Assembly: GCF_011299595.1 (NCBI RefSeq)
Contig: NZ_CP049867.1
Coordinates: forward strand, 4,128,139-4,192,138
From: Nocardioides sp. HDW12B
Lineage (GTDB): Bacteria; Actinomycetota; Actinomycetes; Propionibacteriales; Nocardioidaceae
DNA: 64,000 nt
Reading direction: 5' to 3'
Below are positions 1-7,846 of this stretch, piece by piece. How positions within the stretch are numbered: the first letter of the stretch is position 1; each line of letters begins with the position of its first letter. The position numbers and the translations under genes were made by a program. Under the pieces are notes generated by a model that had not been told where the DNA came from, did not search any database, and worked only from the letters and a program-made list of their open reading frames with translations.

Positions 1-638
1 TAGATCGTGATGATCGGCGCGACGCCACTGGTCAGCAGGTCGGAGTTGGAGTTGTAGAGGTAGCGACCGCTCGGGTGGATCGTCATGTTGTGCGATCCGC
101 GCGGGACGTCGAGGAAGCTCAGCGACGACGGCTGGCTCGGGATGGTCAGGTCGACGATCACCGTGCCTGCGTCGTCGGCCGACAGGTCGAGGTCACGACC
201 GCAGGTGGAGGCGGCGCCGTCCTCGCCGACGGAGCCGTCCGCGGTGTAGCTCGCCAGCACCCGGCCGTCGCGCTTCCAGACCTGGATGTCGCCCTGGCTG
301 ATGTCGCAGTCGAACGTCGCCACCTTCCGCGGCTCCCGCGGGTTGGTGATGTTGATGATCTGCATGCCCTTGTCGAGCGTGCCGGCCAGCGCGTACTCCC
401 GGTCGCCGAGGCGCAGGAACTCGATGTCGGAGCCGTTCTGGTTCTCTCCGCTCCGGTCGTACTGGAGGTTGGCGACGAAGCTCATCGCCTTGCCCTCCCC
501 GGAGGTGGCCACGCGGAGAGCACGCGTGTTGGTCGCGGCGTCGCCACCGCCCTCGTGGGCCTGGGCCGGTGCGGCGGGCACGAGCAGCAGTCCGGCGAGG
601 ACGGCAGCCGTGGTGCCGAGGACGGGTCGAGCGTTCAT
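1..638 (-). CDS. Secreted LVIVD-repeat/beta-propeller-like protein, N-terminal part (cut by window edge)
   Basis: The visible 212 residues begin MNARPVLGTTAAVLAG and run into a hydrophobic segment ending PAAPAQAHEG, which reads as a Sec signal peptide with cleavage after AQA. The mature part contains GTLDKGMQIINITNPREP, VIVDLTIPSQP and GSHNMTIHPSGRYLYNSNS, motifs typical of LVIVD-repeat or choice-of-anchor beta-propeller proteins in which each blade ends in a phrase such as I-x-N-I-T-N-P. The protein is probably exported, with no enzymatic role visible. The reading frame is open through base 1, so the C-terminus lies outside the window. The start is the ATG at 636-638, chosen because it gives a complete signal peptide. 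Confidence 0.75.
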   Translation of the reverse strand, partial: MNARPVLGTTAAVLAGLLLVPAAPAQAHEGGGDAATNTRALRVATSGEGKAMSFVANLQYDRSGENQNGSDIEFLRLGDREYALAGTLDKGMQIINITNPREPRKVATFDCDISQGDIQVWKRDGRVLASYTADGSVGEDGAASTCGRDLDLSADDAGTVIVDLTIPSQPSSLSFLDVPRGSHNMTIHPSGRYLYNSNSDLLTSGVAPIITI

Positions 639-749
639 GGGTCCACCTTCCGCGTGGGGCGCGTTCACCCCCTCCAACGTGACCAACGCCTCGGGGTTAC
701 GACCTGCGCTGACTAGGGTGGTGCCGACGACGCGACCAGGGGAGGACCC

Positions 750-1196
750 GTGACGACCGTGCCGGGCGCCGAGGACTTCGTGACGACGCTGGCTCCGCGG
801 CTCGAGGCCGAGCTCGGCCGGCTGGTCGACGGCGGCTTCGTGCAGGCCTCCTCGCCACCCATGTGGACGCACCGCTCCTCGTTCCTGGTCGTCATCCGCA
901 GCTCACGGGAGGTGCCGGCCGGCGTGCAGGCGATCCGGTTCGACGACACCCTGGTGCTCACCACCTCCGGCGACCGCAGCTTCGGCGGCCCGCTCGACCT
1001 GGGCCCGCTCGACGGCGCGTTCCGGTCGGCGGGCTGGTGGGTGGAGCACCCGAGCATCAACCGGCGCCACGAGTACCGGGCCGAGGTCCCCTGGTCCGAG
1101 CGGGACCGGGCCGCCGCGCTCATGGCGCGCACGCTCGCGCTGCTCGGGGCCGCCGACGCCTCAGGCGTCGACGTGGAGACCTACCCCGAGGGCTGA
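750..1196 (+). CDS. Conserved hypothetical protein, 148 aa
   Basis: GTG start at 750 preceded by AGGGGAGG about 5 bases upstream. The protein is acidic, soluble and lacks a signal peptide or membrane segment. The order of elements (an N-terminal helix, two beta-rich segments around SFLVVIRSS and DDTLVLTTSGD, then a C-terminal helix after PWSERDRAAALMARTLALL) resembles small chaperone-like proteins found near actinobacterial type VII secretion genes, but no diagnostic motif is present and I do not assign a family. It is transcribed toward the WXG100-type cluster at 1266-4138, which is on the other strand. Confidence 0.7.
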   Translation: MTTVPGAEDFVTTLAPRLEAELGRLVDGGFVQASSPPMWTHRSSFLVVIRSSREVPAGVQAIRFDDTLVLTTSGDRSFGGPLDLGPLDGAFRSAGWWVEHPSINRRHEYRAEVPWSERDRAAALMARTLALLGAADASGVDVETYPEG

Positions 1197-1265
1197 GACC
1201 GGCTGGGCCGGCTGGGACGGGCCGGGTCGGCCGGGTCGCCTGGCCCGTACGTCGTCGGGCGGGTC

Positions 1266-2009
1266 TCAGGCAGGGACGCCGGCCGAGCCCTCGCGGACCT
1301 CGGTGGGCAGCTCCGCGTCGGTGGGCAGCAGGCGGAGCAGCTCGCGCCACAGGTCGGTGCCCGACGAGGGGGCCAGGGTGACCTCGTCGACGCGCCGCCA
1401 GGTGCCGGCGGCCGAGTCGACGACCTGGATCGCGGACCCGTCGACGTCACCCTGCGGCGTCGGCCAGACGCACTCGACGCCCCAGCCCCAGACGGCCTGG
1501 GTGTCGATGGCGTCCGCCAGGACGGGGGCCGCCTGGGCCAGCGAGGCGAAGGCGGCGCGACGTACGTCGTCGTCGAGGTCCAGCAGGTCGACGAGCACCT
1601 GCGTCTCCACGCCGACCGGCTCGGCGGCGCGGGTCCGGCGCGGTCCGACGCGGGTGGTGGAGGCGAGGAATGCCGGCAGCAGGGTGGTGGGCAGCGTCAG
1701 CAGCTCGTGGAGCGTCCCGCGGGTCTGCAGGAGCAGTGCGGTGGTGGCACCGCCGCACCACGCCTGGTGGAACACCGCGTGGTCCTGGTCGGCCACCGTC
1801 AGCCGCAGCTGGCAGACGGGGGCGAGCACGGCGCGCAGCGCGGGGACCAGGGTCTCGGCCGGGGTGTCGCCCTCCAGCACGCCGGCGGTGCGCAGCTGCT
1901 CGACCGCGGCCGGGTCGGCCTCCGCCTCCGGGGCGAGGTGGTCCACCAGGGCCCCGAACAGCTCCTGCTCGAGCCGGAGGCGTCCGGTCTCGCGGTCGAG
2001 GTCGATCAC
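1266..2009 (-). CDS. EspG-like type VII secretion accessory protein, 247 aa (tentative)
   Basis: Start is a GTG at 2009 whose last two bases belong to the TGA of the upstream gene (GTGA overlap), indicating translational coupling. The longer in-frame extension upstream would lie wholly inside the neighbour and is not used. The protein has alternating strands and helices (LRLTVADQDHAVFHQAW, TTALLLQTRGTLHELLTLP, ETQVLVDLLDLDDDVRRAAF), an arrangement reminiscent of EspG, the cytoplasmic chaperone that binds PE/PPE or WXG100-type substrates. The position as last gene of a WXG100-type unit fits. Family membership is an inference from layout and context; the sequence alone is not decisive. Confidence 0.6.
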   Translation of the reverse strand: MIDLDRETGRLRLEQELFGALVDHLAPEAEADPAAVEQLRTAGVLEGDTPAETLVPALRAVLAPVCQLRLTVADQDHAVFHQAWCGGATTALLLQTRGTLHELLTLPTTLLPAFLASTTRVGPRRTRAAEPVGVETQVLVDLLDLDDDVRRAAFASLAQAAPVLADAIDTQAVWGWGVECVWPTPQGDVDGSAIQVVDSAAGTWRRVDEVTLAPSSGTDLWRELLRLLPTDAELPTEVREGSAGVPA

Positions 2010-2500
2010 GCCGGCACCTCCGTGACGGTGAACGAGGCGCCGAGAGCCGCGACCTGGTCGGCCAGCCCGTCCCAGGTGGCGGTCGCGGCGGTCACGGACA
2101 CGGTGAGCCCGGCCTCGCCGCGCAGCACCGCCCACTGCTCCAGGGTCACCGGCGGACCGTCGGGGGCGAGGTACGTCGCCAGGCGCCGCGCGGCGGGGTG
2201 CCCGCCGATCTCCAGCCGCTCGAGGTCGAGCAGCACCCACCCCGTGAGGGTCGCGTCGAGGGTCACGTCGACGTTGCGCTGCCAGGCGTTCAGGTCCGGG
2301 CCCACACCCTGGTCGTGGCTGACGACCAGGTTGGCGCGGAAGCCCACCGTCGCCGTCCCGGGGGCCTCGGGCTCGATCGCCGCCAGGACCGTGGTCGCGT
2401 CCACGTCGGTGACGACGGCCCAGGAGTCCGGGATCGCCACGGCGAAGCCGATCGGGTCGGTGTGCAGCCGGGTGTCCGGCGGCAGGTCCACAGGGGTCAC
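2006..2500 (-). CDS. LpqN/DcrB-like protein of a type VII secretion unit, 164 aa
   Basis: The 164-residue soluble protein has a beta-rich fold with the phrase DPIGFAVAIPDSWAVV near residue 18 and VTLEQWAVLRGEAGLTVSVTAATATWD near the end, a pattern seen in PsbP/DcrB/LpqN-type domains, which are common accessory proteins near ESX loci in actinobacteria. No lipobox or signal peptide is visible. ATG start at 2500, seven bases after the stop of the WXG100-type gene upstream; its own stop overlaps the next start. The exact role is unknown. Confidence 0.65.
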   Translation of the reverse strand: MTPVDLPPDTRLHTDPIGFAVAIPDSWAVVTDVDATTVLAAIEPEAPGTATVGFRANLVVSHDQGVGPDLNAWQRNVDVTLDATLTGWVLLDLERLEIGGHPAARRLATYLAPDGPPVTLEQWAVLRGEAGLTVSVTAATATWDGLADQVAALGASFTVTEVPA

Positions 2501-2507
2501 GGTCTCC

Positions 2508-3845
2508 TCAGTCCCAGAAGCTCAGCTTGTCGCCCACGTCGCTGGCGACGTCGCCCGCGTCCTCCAGCAGGTCGCCGGCGCCCTCGGCCAGGTCGCCGGC
2601 GGTCTCCGACGCAGTGTCCCAGGCCTCGCTCGCGGCCCCGGTCGTGGCGTCCCACGCCTCGCCGGCCGCCTCGGTGGTGTTGTTCCACCCGGCGACGACC
2701 TGGTCCTGCGCCCAGTGGGCCGCCGCTCCCACCTCGTCCTTGACGAAGTCGCCGATGGCCTCGCCGGCCTTCGACCCCGCGATGCCGCCGATGACGCCGC
2801 CGGCCACGGCACCGATCGCGGTGCCCGGGCCCGGGAAGATGCTGCCGACCGCGGCGCCGATCTGCGCGCCGGCGACCGCGCCGCCGTAGGCGCCCAAGCC
2901 TGTGGTCACCCCGACGGTGCCGGCGCGTGCGACCCGCTCGGAGCCGTTGAGGGCCGGGTTGTCGGCGTCGGCCTGCCACTGCTCGTAGGCGCTGATGCCG
3001 CCCTCGACCACGGCACCGGCGCGAGCCGTCCACTCACCGGCGGTCGACCAGAAGCGGCGCGTGCTGCTCATGTTCGGTGCGGACGTGTAGTTGCCGAGGT
3101 TCGAGCGGCGCAGCCAGGAGCGGAACGCCGAGTCGCCGGCGTACGCGCTGCGGGGCATGTGGTTGCCGCCGCCGAACAGCCCCCACGTGGGCTGGTAGCG
3201 CGCCAGGCGACCCAGCGTCATCCACGAGGCGGCAGACCCGAACCCGAGGCCCCACAGGGCGGAGAACTGGCCGAGCTGGAAGAACGTGCCGTCGCCCTTG
3301 GGCGCCAGGCCGAGGTCCTGCGCCAGCGAGGTCAGGAAGCTGTCGCCGGTCGCGCCGTCGAGGGCGCTCTGCAGCTGCTCGTGCGCCCGGGTCTCGTCGG
3401 TCCGCGCGTCCTGCGCGATGGTCAGCGCCCGCTGGTAGGCCCGCACCTTCGCCTCGTGGGCGTCGACCGCCGCCGGTGAGAGCTGCCCCTCGATGGCGTC
3501 GACCGAGGCGATCACGTCGCCGGTGATGGTGCAGCCGCCCGCGGCGGCGATGCCCCTCGCCTCGTCCATCGCGGCCTCGACCTGGGTCAGGGAGCCGGCG
3601 AAGGTCGTCAGGGCGGAGGACACGTCGGTGAGCTTGCCCGCGATGTCGTCGCACCCCTGCACGAGGTCACCCACGGTCATGAGGAAGGACGCGGCGGCGC
3701 CGCCCTCCCACGCGCCGACGGTGCGTGAGCGGCAGCTGGTGAGGGTGGACGAGACCTCGTCGACCGCGGTCTTCACGTCGTCGACCTGACCGGCGGCCTC
3801 GCGGCACGCCGAGGGCACGCCGTGCACCTTGAGCTCGATGCTCAC
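2508..3845 (-). CDS. WXG100-type secretion substrate with glycine-zipper C-terminus, 445 aa
   Basis: Residues 1-100 are a helical hairpin of the WXG100/ESAT-6 type with the turn GAWEGGAAASF near residue 46, taking the place of the WxG motif. A second helical region follows to about 165. Residues 311-375 form a glycine zipper (repeats such as GGAVAGAQIGAAVG and GGVIGGIAGSKAG), typical of membrane-inserting segments. The last 60 residues are short amphipathic repeats rich in Ala, Glu and Asp (AAGEAWDAT, ASEAWDTAS). This layout suggests a large type VII cargo or polymorphic effector; no catalytic toxin domain is recognisable. The start ATG overlaps the stop of the upstream small gene (ATGA). Confidence 0.7.
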   Translation of the reverse strand: MSIELKVHGVPSACREAAGQVDDVKTAVDEVSSTLTSCRSRTVGAWEGGAAASFLMTVGDLVQGCDDIAGKLTDVSSALTTFAGSLTQVEAAMDEARGIAAAGGCTITGDVIASVDAIEGQLSPAAVDAHEAKVRAYQRALTIAQDARTDETRAHEQLQSALDGATGDSFLTSLAQDLGLAPKGDGTFFQLGQFSALWGLGFGSAASWMTLGRLARYQPTWGLFGGGNHMPRSAYAGDSAFRSWLRRSNLGNYTSAPNMSSTRRFWSTAGEWTARAGAVVEGGISAYEQWQADADNPALNGSERVARAGTVGVTTGLGAYGGAVAGAQIGAAVGSIFPGPGTAIGAVAGGVIGGIAGSKAGEAIGDFVKDEVGAAAHWAQDQVVAGWNNTTEAAGEAWDATTGAASEAWDTASETAGDLAEGAGDLLEDAGDVASDVGDKLSFWD

Positions 3846-4138
3846 TGCGGAACCCTCCCCGGGCCCGACATCGTCTGCTGGGAGCTCAGGTCGCTGGCGT
3901 CGTAGCCGTCCGCGTTCTCGCGCACGCCGGAGGCGGCCTCCGTGAGCGCCTGGCCGAGGGCCTGGATCGCCTCGGAGAGCCGGGACAGCGCCTCGCCGAC
4001 CTCGCCGCTGGACTGCCCGGCGTCGGGACGGACAGCGAGGTCGTCGGTGGCGCCGGTCGCATCGCTCCCGGCGGTCTCGAGGTCACCCGCGATCTGTCGA
4101 AGGACGCCGGTGTCGACGTCGAAGAAGCCCCCGCTCAT
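3842..4138 (-). CDS. Small WXG100/EspC-like protein, 98 aa
   Basis: A 98-residue helical protein (MSGGFFDVDTGVLRQIAGDL...) with a loop around DAGQSSGEVGEALSRL and a C-terminal helix ending RENADGYDASD, resembling the small ESX-partner proteins of the EspC/WXG100 class that act as helical-hairpin partners of larger cargo. A canonical WxG turn is absent. A GTG at 4147 would add three residues; I prefer the ATG at 4138. It is first in the four-gene unit and its stop overlaps the start of the 445-residue gene, supporting co-expression as a pair. Confidence 0.65.
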   Translation of the reverse strand: MSGGFFDVDTGVLRQIAGDLETAGSDATGATDDLAVRPDAGQSSGEVGEALSRLSEAIQALGQALTEAASGVRENADGYDASDLSSQQTMSGPGRVPQ

Positions 4139-4252
4139 GACCGCCACTCTAGGCGAGAGGACCGGCCAAAGTCACCCGAAAGGGATCAGAATGCCGCGGC
4201 CCGGCCGTCGTGGCGGAGGTGTCTCCCCCGGTCGATCAGGTCCTCACGTCCC

Positions 4253-4486
4253 TCAGGCGGAACGGTCCTTGGGCGGCCACTCGCCGTGCTTGCGCGCGTT
4301 GCGGTAGGCCAGCGGCGTCAGGATGCCGATCCAGAGCGCGAACAGGACCGTGCCGACGAGGAAGAACAGCCCGATGTCGGACGAGAACGTCCAGGTGACG
4401 GCGGACAGGGCCGCGAGGACGACGACGACCACGACGATCTGCTTGTTCGTGAGCAGCGCCGGTGTCGGGCGCGGGGGCTGGGCCAT
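4253..4486 (-). CDS. Small two-helix membrane protein, 77 aa
   Basis: The 77-residue protein has two strongly hydrophobic segments at about residues 17-33 and 38-58 (IGLFFLVGTVLFALWIGILT), separated by a short turn, and a charged C-terminus (RNARKHGEWPPKDRSA). This is a typical actinobacterial small integral membrane protein; function unknown. A purine-rich ribosome binding site (GCAGGAGACCCC) precedes the ATG at 4486. Confidence 0.75.
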   Translation of the reverse strand: MAQPPRPTPALLTNKQIVVVVVVLAALSAVTWTFSSDIGLFFLVGTVLFALWIGILTPLAYRNARKHGEWPPKDRSA

Positions 4487-4667
4487 GGGGTCTCCTGCGG
4501 TGTCAGCGGTGCACGTGGGCGGCGGTCGCTGCCAGTGTCACCCATGTCGTCGAGGTCTCACCCTGGGACGGGTGTGAAAGGGCGGGCAGCCGGGGAATAA
4601 CCAGGTCGACGGGGGACTTGAAGATACAAGGAACCGCCCGCCCCCCGACGAGCGACGAAGGACCCCG

Positions 4668-4967
4668 ATGACCGTCACCGCGCTGCCCCTGACTCCCCCC
4701 ACCGACCTCTCCCACGACCTGGCGATGCTGCCGGACGTCGACGCCGAGCCGTCCCACCCGGACCCGGCGCTGGCGTGCCTGCCCGCGACCGTCGACGTCG
4801 CCCCGACCGCGGCCGAGCGCTGCGACCACGCCGAGGGCGGCCTGCCCTGCGTGCGCCGGCCCCACCCCGAGCACCCCAACGCCCACGTCCGGGTCGCCGG
4901 CTCGCGCTGCAACGCGCTCGCCGCCCGCGACGTGCCGCGCATGGAGCGCATGTCGATCGCGTCCTGA
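4668..4967 (+). CDS. Hypothetical protein with conserved Cys/His C-terminus, 99 aa
   Basis: ATG start at 4668. The first 55 residues are low-complexity and acidic/proline-rich. The C-terminal part contains ERCDHAEGGLPCVRRPHPEHPNAHV and GSRCNALAARD, with three Cys and four His that could bind metal, though no known zinc-binding spacing is evident. The frame uses strong third-position GC and is followed 11 bases later by a perfect hairpin terminator, supporting it as a real gene. Function unknown. Confidence 0.6.
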   Translation: MTVTALPLTPPTDLSHDLAMLPDVDAEPSHPDPALACLPATVDVAPTAAERCDHAEGGLPCVRRPHPEHPNAHVRVAGSRCNALAARDVPRMERMSIAS

Positions 4968-4978
4968 CGCACCCACGA

Positions 4979-5009
4979 CGAGGCCCGGACCGTGACGGTC
5001 CGGGCCTCG
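4979..5009. terminator. Bidirectional hairpin between convergent genes
   Basis: Perfect 14-bp inverted repeat CGAGGCCCGGACCG / CGGTCCGGGCCTCG with a 3-base loop lies between the stop of the gene at 4668-4967 and the stop of the hydrolase gene on the other strand. There is no T-run, as is common for GC-rich terminators in actinobacteria. Confidence 0.85.
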
Positions 5010-5026
5010 CGTGCGTCCGGGACTGA

Positions 5027-5788
5027 TCAGTCCGCGTCGAGGTACTGGTGGGCCCAGGCGCTGATGATCCGGGCCGCCCGGCGCGCCTGCCCGGGAGCGG
5101 TCAGCAGGTGGTCGGAGCCCTCGAGGGAGACGAAGCTGCGGGGATGGGGCGCGGCGCGGAAGATGTCGCCGGCGTTCGAGATGTCGACCGTGGCGTCGGT
5201 GGGGGAGTGCATGACGAGCAGGGGCACCCCGATCTCGCGGATGTGCGCGCGGAGGTCGGCGCGGCGCACGTCCTCGACGAACGCCCGGCGCAAGGTCAGC
5301 GCCCGTCCGCCCACGAGCCACTCCGCCTCGCCCTCGGCCAGCACCCGGTCGACGAGGGCGTCGTAGTGGTGCTCCACGTGGCCCGGCTCGACCGGCGCCG
5401 CGATGGAGACCAGGGCCTTGAGGCCGGGGACCTCGTCGGCCGCTGCCAGGGCGGCCGCCCCTCCGAAGGAGTGGCCCACGAGGAGGTCCACGGGGCAGCC
5501 GCGCTCGACCATGAACGCGGCGGCGCGCACGGTGTCGGCGACCTTGTGCGTGAACGACCCGTCGCCCCAGTCGCCCTCGGAGTCACCGAGCCCGAGGTTG
5601 TCGAAGCGGAGCATGCCGATGCCCTCGGCGGCCAGGCCCTTGCAGATGCGCGCGGCGGCGGGTGACTCCTTGCCGAGGGTGAAGCCGTGGGAGAACACGC
5701 CCCATCCCCGCACCTCACCGTCCGGCACGTCGAGCAGCCCGGCGAGTGCCGGGCCGGTGGTGCTGGGGAACCTCACGCGCTCGGCCAT
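5027..5788 (-). CDS. Alpha/beta hydrolase, 253 aa
   Basis: The alpha/beta hydrolase fold is indicated by the oxyanion-hole segment VFSHGFTLGKES, the nucleophile elbow GHSFGG (Ser near residue 100), the acid-loop region LLVMHSPTDATVDI and the catalytic His in EGSDHLL. The sequence resembles the hydrolase half of fused hydrolase-OsmC proteins of actinobacteria, but no OsmC domain follows, so this is a stand-alone form. Substrate unknown; probably a cytosolic esterase-type enzyme. A TTG at 5800 would add four residues; I use the ATG at 5788, which has GGTGAGG just upstream. Confidence 0.8.
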   Translation of the reverse strand: MAERVRFPSTTGPALAGLLDVPDGEVRGWGVFSHGFTLGKESPAAARICKGLAAEGIGMLRFDNLGLGDSEGDWGDGSFTHKVADTVRAAAFMVERGCPVDLLVGHSFGGAAALAAADEVPGLKALVSIAAPVEPGHVEHHYDALVDRVLAEGEAEWLVGGRALTLRRAFVEDVRRADLRAHIREIGVPLLVMHSPTDATVDISNAGDIFRAAPHPRSFVSLEGSDHLLTAPGQARRAARIISAWAHQYLDAD

Positions 5789-5842
5789 GACCTCACCCAA
5801 GCGGGCCCTCGGTCGAGCGGCAACCTTGTGAAGGTTTCGGAC

Positions 5843-6421
5843 CTAGCGGTCGCGGGTGGTGACCACTGCGCCGGCCGGACGGATCCAGCCCGAGGCCAGG
5901 AGGGCGTAGGAGCAGCCGTCCAGCCAGCCGAGCTCGGCGTGCCACGAGTCGGCGACGCCGTACTCCTCGCGGCGGAAGCCGACCTTCTCCAGCACCCGCA
6001 CGGAGGCCAGGTTGTCGGCGAAGCACCCGGCGCGCACCCGGCGTACGCCGAGGGTGTCGACGGCGTGCGTGACGAGAGCGGCGACCGCCTCTGTGGCGTA
6101 GCCGTGGCCGGCGTACGCGGGGTCGAAGACGTAGCCGAGCTGGCCCTGGGTCCGCCGCGGCATGCCGGGCTGACCCATGCCGTCGACGAGGTCGAGGGAC
6201 ACGGTGCCGACGAGGTGGTCGTCGAGGAGGACGGCGACGCTGGCGTCGTCGGGGTCGTCAGCGACCCCGGCCCACGCCTGGCGGAACGCCGCCGGGTCGA
6301 CCTCGGTGCTGAGCAGCCAGCGGGTGACGTCGGGGTGTGAGCGGTACTCCAGCATCCGGTCGACGTCGTCGGGGTGGACGGTCCGGAGCTCGAGGCGCTC
6401 GGTCTGCAGCTGCGTGATCAC
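5843..6421 (-). CDS. GNAT-family N-acetyltransferase (RimJ-type), 192 aa
   Basis: The sequence opens VITQLQTERLELRTVHPDDVDRML and continues with the acetyl-CoA-binding segment YVFDPAYAGHGYATEAVAALVTHAV (motif A, Q/R-x-x-G-x-G/A type) and NLASVRVLEKVGFRREEY (motif B), the signature of RimJ/RimL-type GNAT enzymes that acetylate protein N-termini or small amines. The GTG at 6421 is chosen because homologous proteins begin at this point; the open frame extends upstream only into a repeat region. Substrate unknown. Confidence 0.85.
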   Translation of the reverse strand: MITQLQTERLELRTVHPDDVDRMLEYRSHPDVTRWLLSTEVDPAAFRQAWAGVADDPDDASVAVLLDDHLVGTVSLDLVDGMGQPGMPRRTQGQLGYVFDPAYAGHGYATEAVAALVTHAVDTLGVRRVRAGCFADNLASVRVLEKVGFRREEYGVADSWHAELGWLDGCSYALLASGWIRPAGAVVTTRDR

Positions 6422-6445
6422 GGGGCGTGACCCTAGACCCTCGCC

Positions 6446-6464
6446 GGTCGAGCTCGTCGAGACC
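6446..6464. repeat. GTCGAG-type dispersed palindrome, copy 1
   Basis: GGTCGAGCTCGTCGAGACC. Related copies occur at 44510-44552, 45013-45067 and 46383-46422. The outer halves (GGTCTCGAC / GTCGAGACC) are complementary; the middle differs between copies. Confidence 0.7.
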
Positions 6465-6476
6465 CGGCGCACACGG

Positions 6477-6522
6477 TCATGTGGTGGATCTGCGGGTCCA
6501 TGACCTGCAGATCCACCCCACA
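6477..6522 (-). terminator. Post-stop hairpin of the coiled-coil gene
   Basis: An 11-bp stem GGTGGATCTGC / GCAGATCCACC encloses a 13-base loop and is extended by TGTG/CACA; an alternative pairing GTCATG/CATGAC exists. It lies about 20 bases after the stop of the minus-strand gene at 6541-7189 and probably terminates that transcript. Confidence 0.65.
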
Positions 6523-6538
6523 ATCGAGGGAGAGCCGG

Positions 6539-7189
6539 TCAGCTCTCCTTGCGCTCCTGCTTCTTGGCCTCGGTCAGCTCGCTGAGACGCTCGGCGTCGG
6601 CGCGGGCCTCGGCCGCCGCCTCCTGGTCCTTCGACGCGTCCTTCAGCTCGGCAGACGTGCGCTTCTGAGCCGCCTTCTGCTTCGACTCGGCGGCCGCGGT
6701 CGCCTGGTCCTTGCGCTTCTCGGCGGCTGCCTTCTTGTCGGCGGCACGCTTCTCGGCGGCGGCCTTCTTCTGCGCCGCGGCCTTGTCGGCCCGCTGCTTG
6801 GCCTCGCGCTTCTCACGCTTCTCGGTCTCGTCGGCCTCGGCGATGCCGGCGGCAGCACGGTCCTGGGCTGCCTTGCGCTTGCGCGCGGCCTCGCGGGCGC
6901 CGGCGGCCTTCTTCTCGGCGGCGGCCTCACGGCGCGCCTGCGCCTCGGCCTCGAGGCGGGCCGCGGTCATCACCTTGCTGGTGCGCTCGACCCGCTCGGC
7001 GCCGCGCTGGGCGATGCCGGGGTTGCGCAGCACGGTGCCGGCGACGCGGTCGGCCGAGCCGAGGGCCCATCCGACCCGGGTCTCCACGGACTCGGGGAGC
7101 TTGGGGGTGAGCTTCGCGTCGGCGACGGCGAGCGGCTTGCGCGCCAGCTCGTAGGGCAGGGCGATGACGTTGCTGATCACGTGGGTCAT
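6539..7189 (-). CDS. Highly charged Ala/Lys/Glu-rich coiled-coil protein, 216 aa
   Basis: Residues 1-70 (MTHVISNVIALPYELARKPL...) are mixed and contain LPESVETRVGWALGSADRVAGTVL. Residues 75-216 are almost entirely Ala, Lys, Glu, Arg and Gln in runs such as REAAAEKKAAGAREAARKRKAA, predicting a long single helix or coiled coil. The N-terminal block resembles actinobacterial IF2-family-like annotated proteins, a label that reflects composition only. ATG at 7189 has GAGG seven bases upstream; a GTG at 7201 overlapping the previous stop is the alternative. It follows the CsbD-like gene, so the two are probably one transcript. Function unknown, perhaps envelope or stress related. Confidence 0.7.
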   Translation of the reverse strand: MTHVISNVIALPYELARKPLAVADAKLTPKLPESVETRVGWALGSADRVAGTVLRNPGIAQRGAERVERTSKVMTAARLEAEAQARREAAAEKKAAGAREAARKRKAAQDRAAAGIAEADETEKREKREAKQRADKAAAQKKAAAEKRAADKKAAAEKRKDQATAAAESKQKAAQKRTSAELKDASKDQEAAAEARADAERLSELTEAKKQERKES

Positions 7190-7197
7190 AGTGGTCC

Positions 7198-7728
7198 TCA
7201 CTTCGTGGCTTCGTTGCGGAGCTGCGCGGCCCGACGCTCGGCGGCGGCGGCCTCGTTCTCCAGGGAATCGCTCTCGGCATCGGCGCTCAGCCGGGAGACG
7301 TCGGCGTCGGTCTCGAGCTTCTCGGCCTCCTGCAGCCGGGTCTCGGCCAGGTCTGCGGCGCGCTCCTCGGCGGCGTCCTGGCCGGCGGCCTCGCGGAGCT
7401 TCGCCTCACGCTCGGCGGCCTGCTCGTCCTGCGCCTTCTGGCGGTCGGCGGCCGACTCGTGCTGGTCGGCCTCGGCGCGGGCCTCCTGCTTGAGCTCGGC
7501 GGCCTCGCGGGTCTCCTCGCGGTACTCGTCCGCGGCCTCCTTGCGCTTGGCCTCGGCGATCGCCTCCTCGGCGACGGCCTCCTTGCGGTTGCGGGCCTCC
7601 TCCTGCTGGAGCTGGCCCTCCTGCACGAGGTCGTCCTTGCCCGTCACGGCTCCAGCCACTTCCTTGGCCTTGCCGGCGAGGTTGTCCATCAGGCCTTCGC
7701 GCGCCTCGGATGCTCTGTCGTTGCTCAT
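7198..7728 (-). CDS. CsbD-like N-terminus plus long coiled coil, 176 aa
   Basis: Residues 14-45 read MDNLAGKAKEVAGAVTGKDDLVQEGQLQQEEA, matching the CsbD-like stress-protein motif (G-K-x-K-E-x-x-G-x-x-T-G-x-x-x-L-x-x-E-G). The rest to residue 176 is a charged helix rich in Ala, Glu, Arg and Asp. CsbD proteins are general-stress, sigma-B-type products of unknown mechanism. The stop overlaps a possible GTG start of the following coiled-coil gene. Start ATG at 7728. Confidence 0.75.
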   Translation of the reverse strand: MSNDRASEAREGLMDNLAGKAKEVAGAVTGKDDLVQEGQLQQEEARNRKEAVAEEAIAEAKRKEAADEYREETREAAELKQEARAEADQHESAADRQKAQDEQAAEREAKLREAAGQDAAEERAADLAETRLQEAEKLETDADVSRLSADAESDSLENEAAAAERRAAQLRNEATK

Positions 7729-7790
7729 GGAGTCACCGTGCCCCTCAGGGCCGCGCCCATCCCCTGCGGGCGTGTGTGATGGGTCGCACG

Positions 7791-7843
7791 CGTACGACGC
7801 GCGCGGTCGGCGCCCGACCGGTGGGGCCGCGCGGCGTCGTACG
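7791..7843 (-). terminator. Hairpin after the sugar ABC operon
   Basis: Inverted repeat CGTACGACGCGCGCGG / CCGCGCGGCGTCGTACG (16-17 bp with one bulge, 20-base loop) starts four bases after the stop of the ATPase gene, the last gene of the operon on the minus strand. Confidence 0.7.
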
Positions 7844-7846
7844 GCG

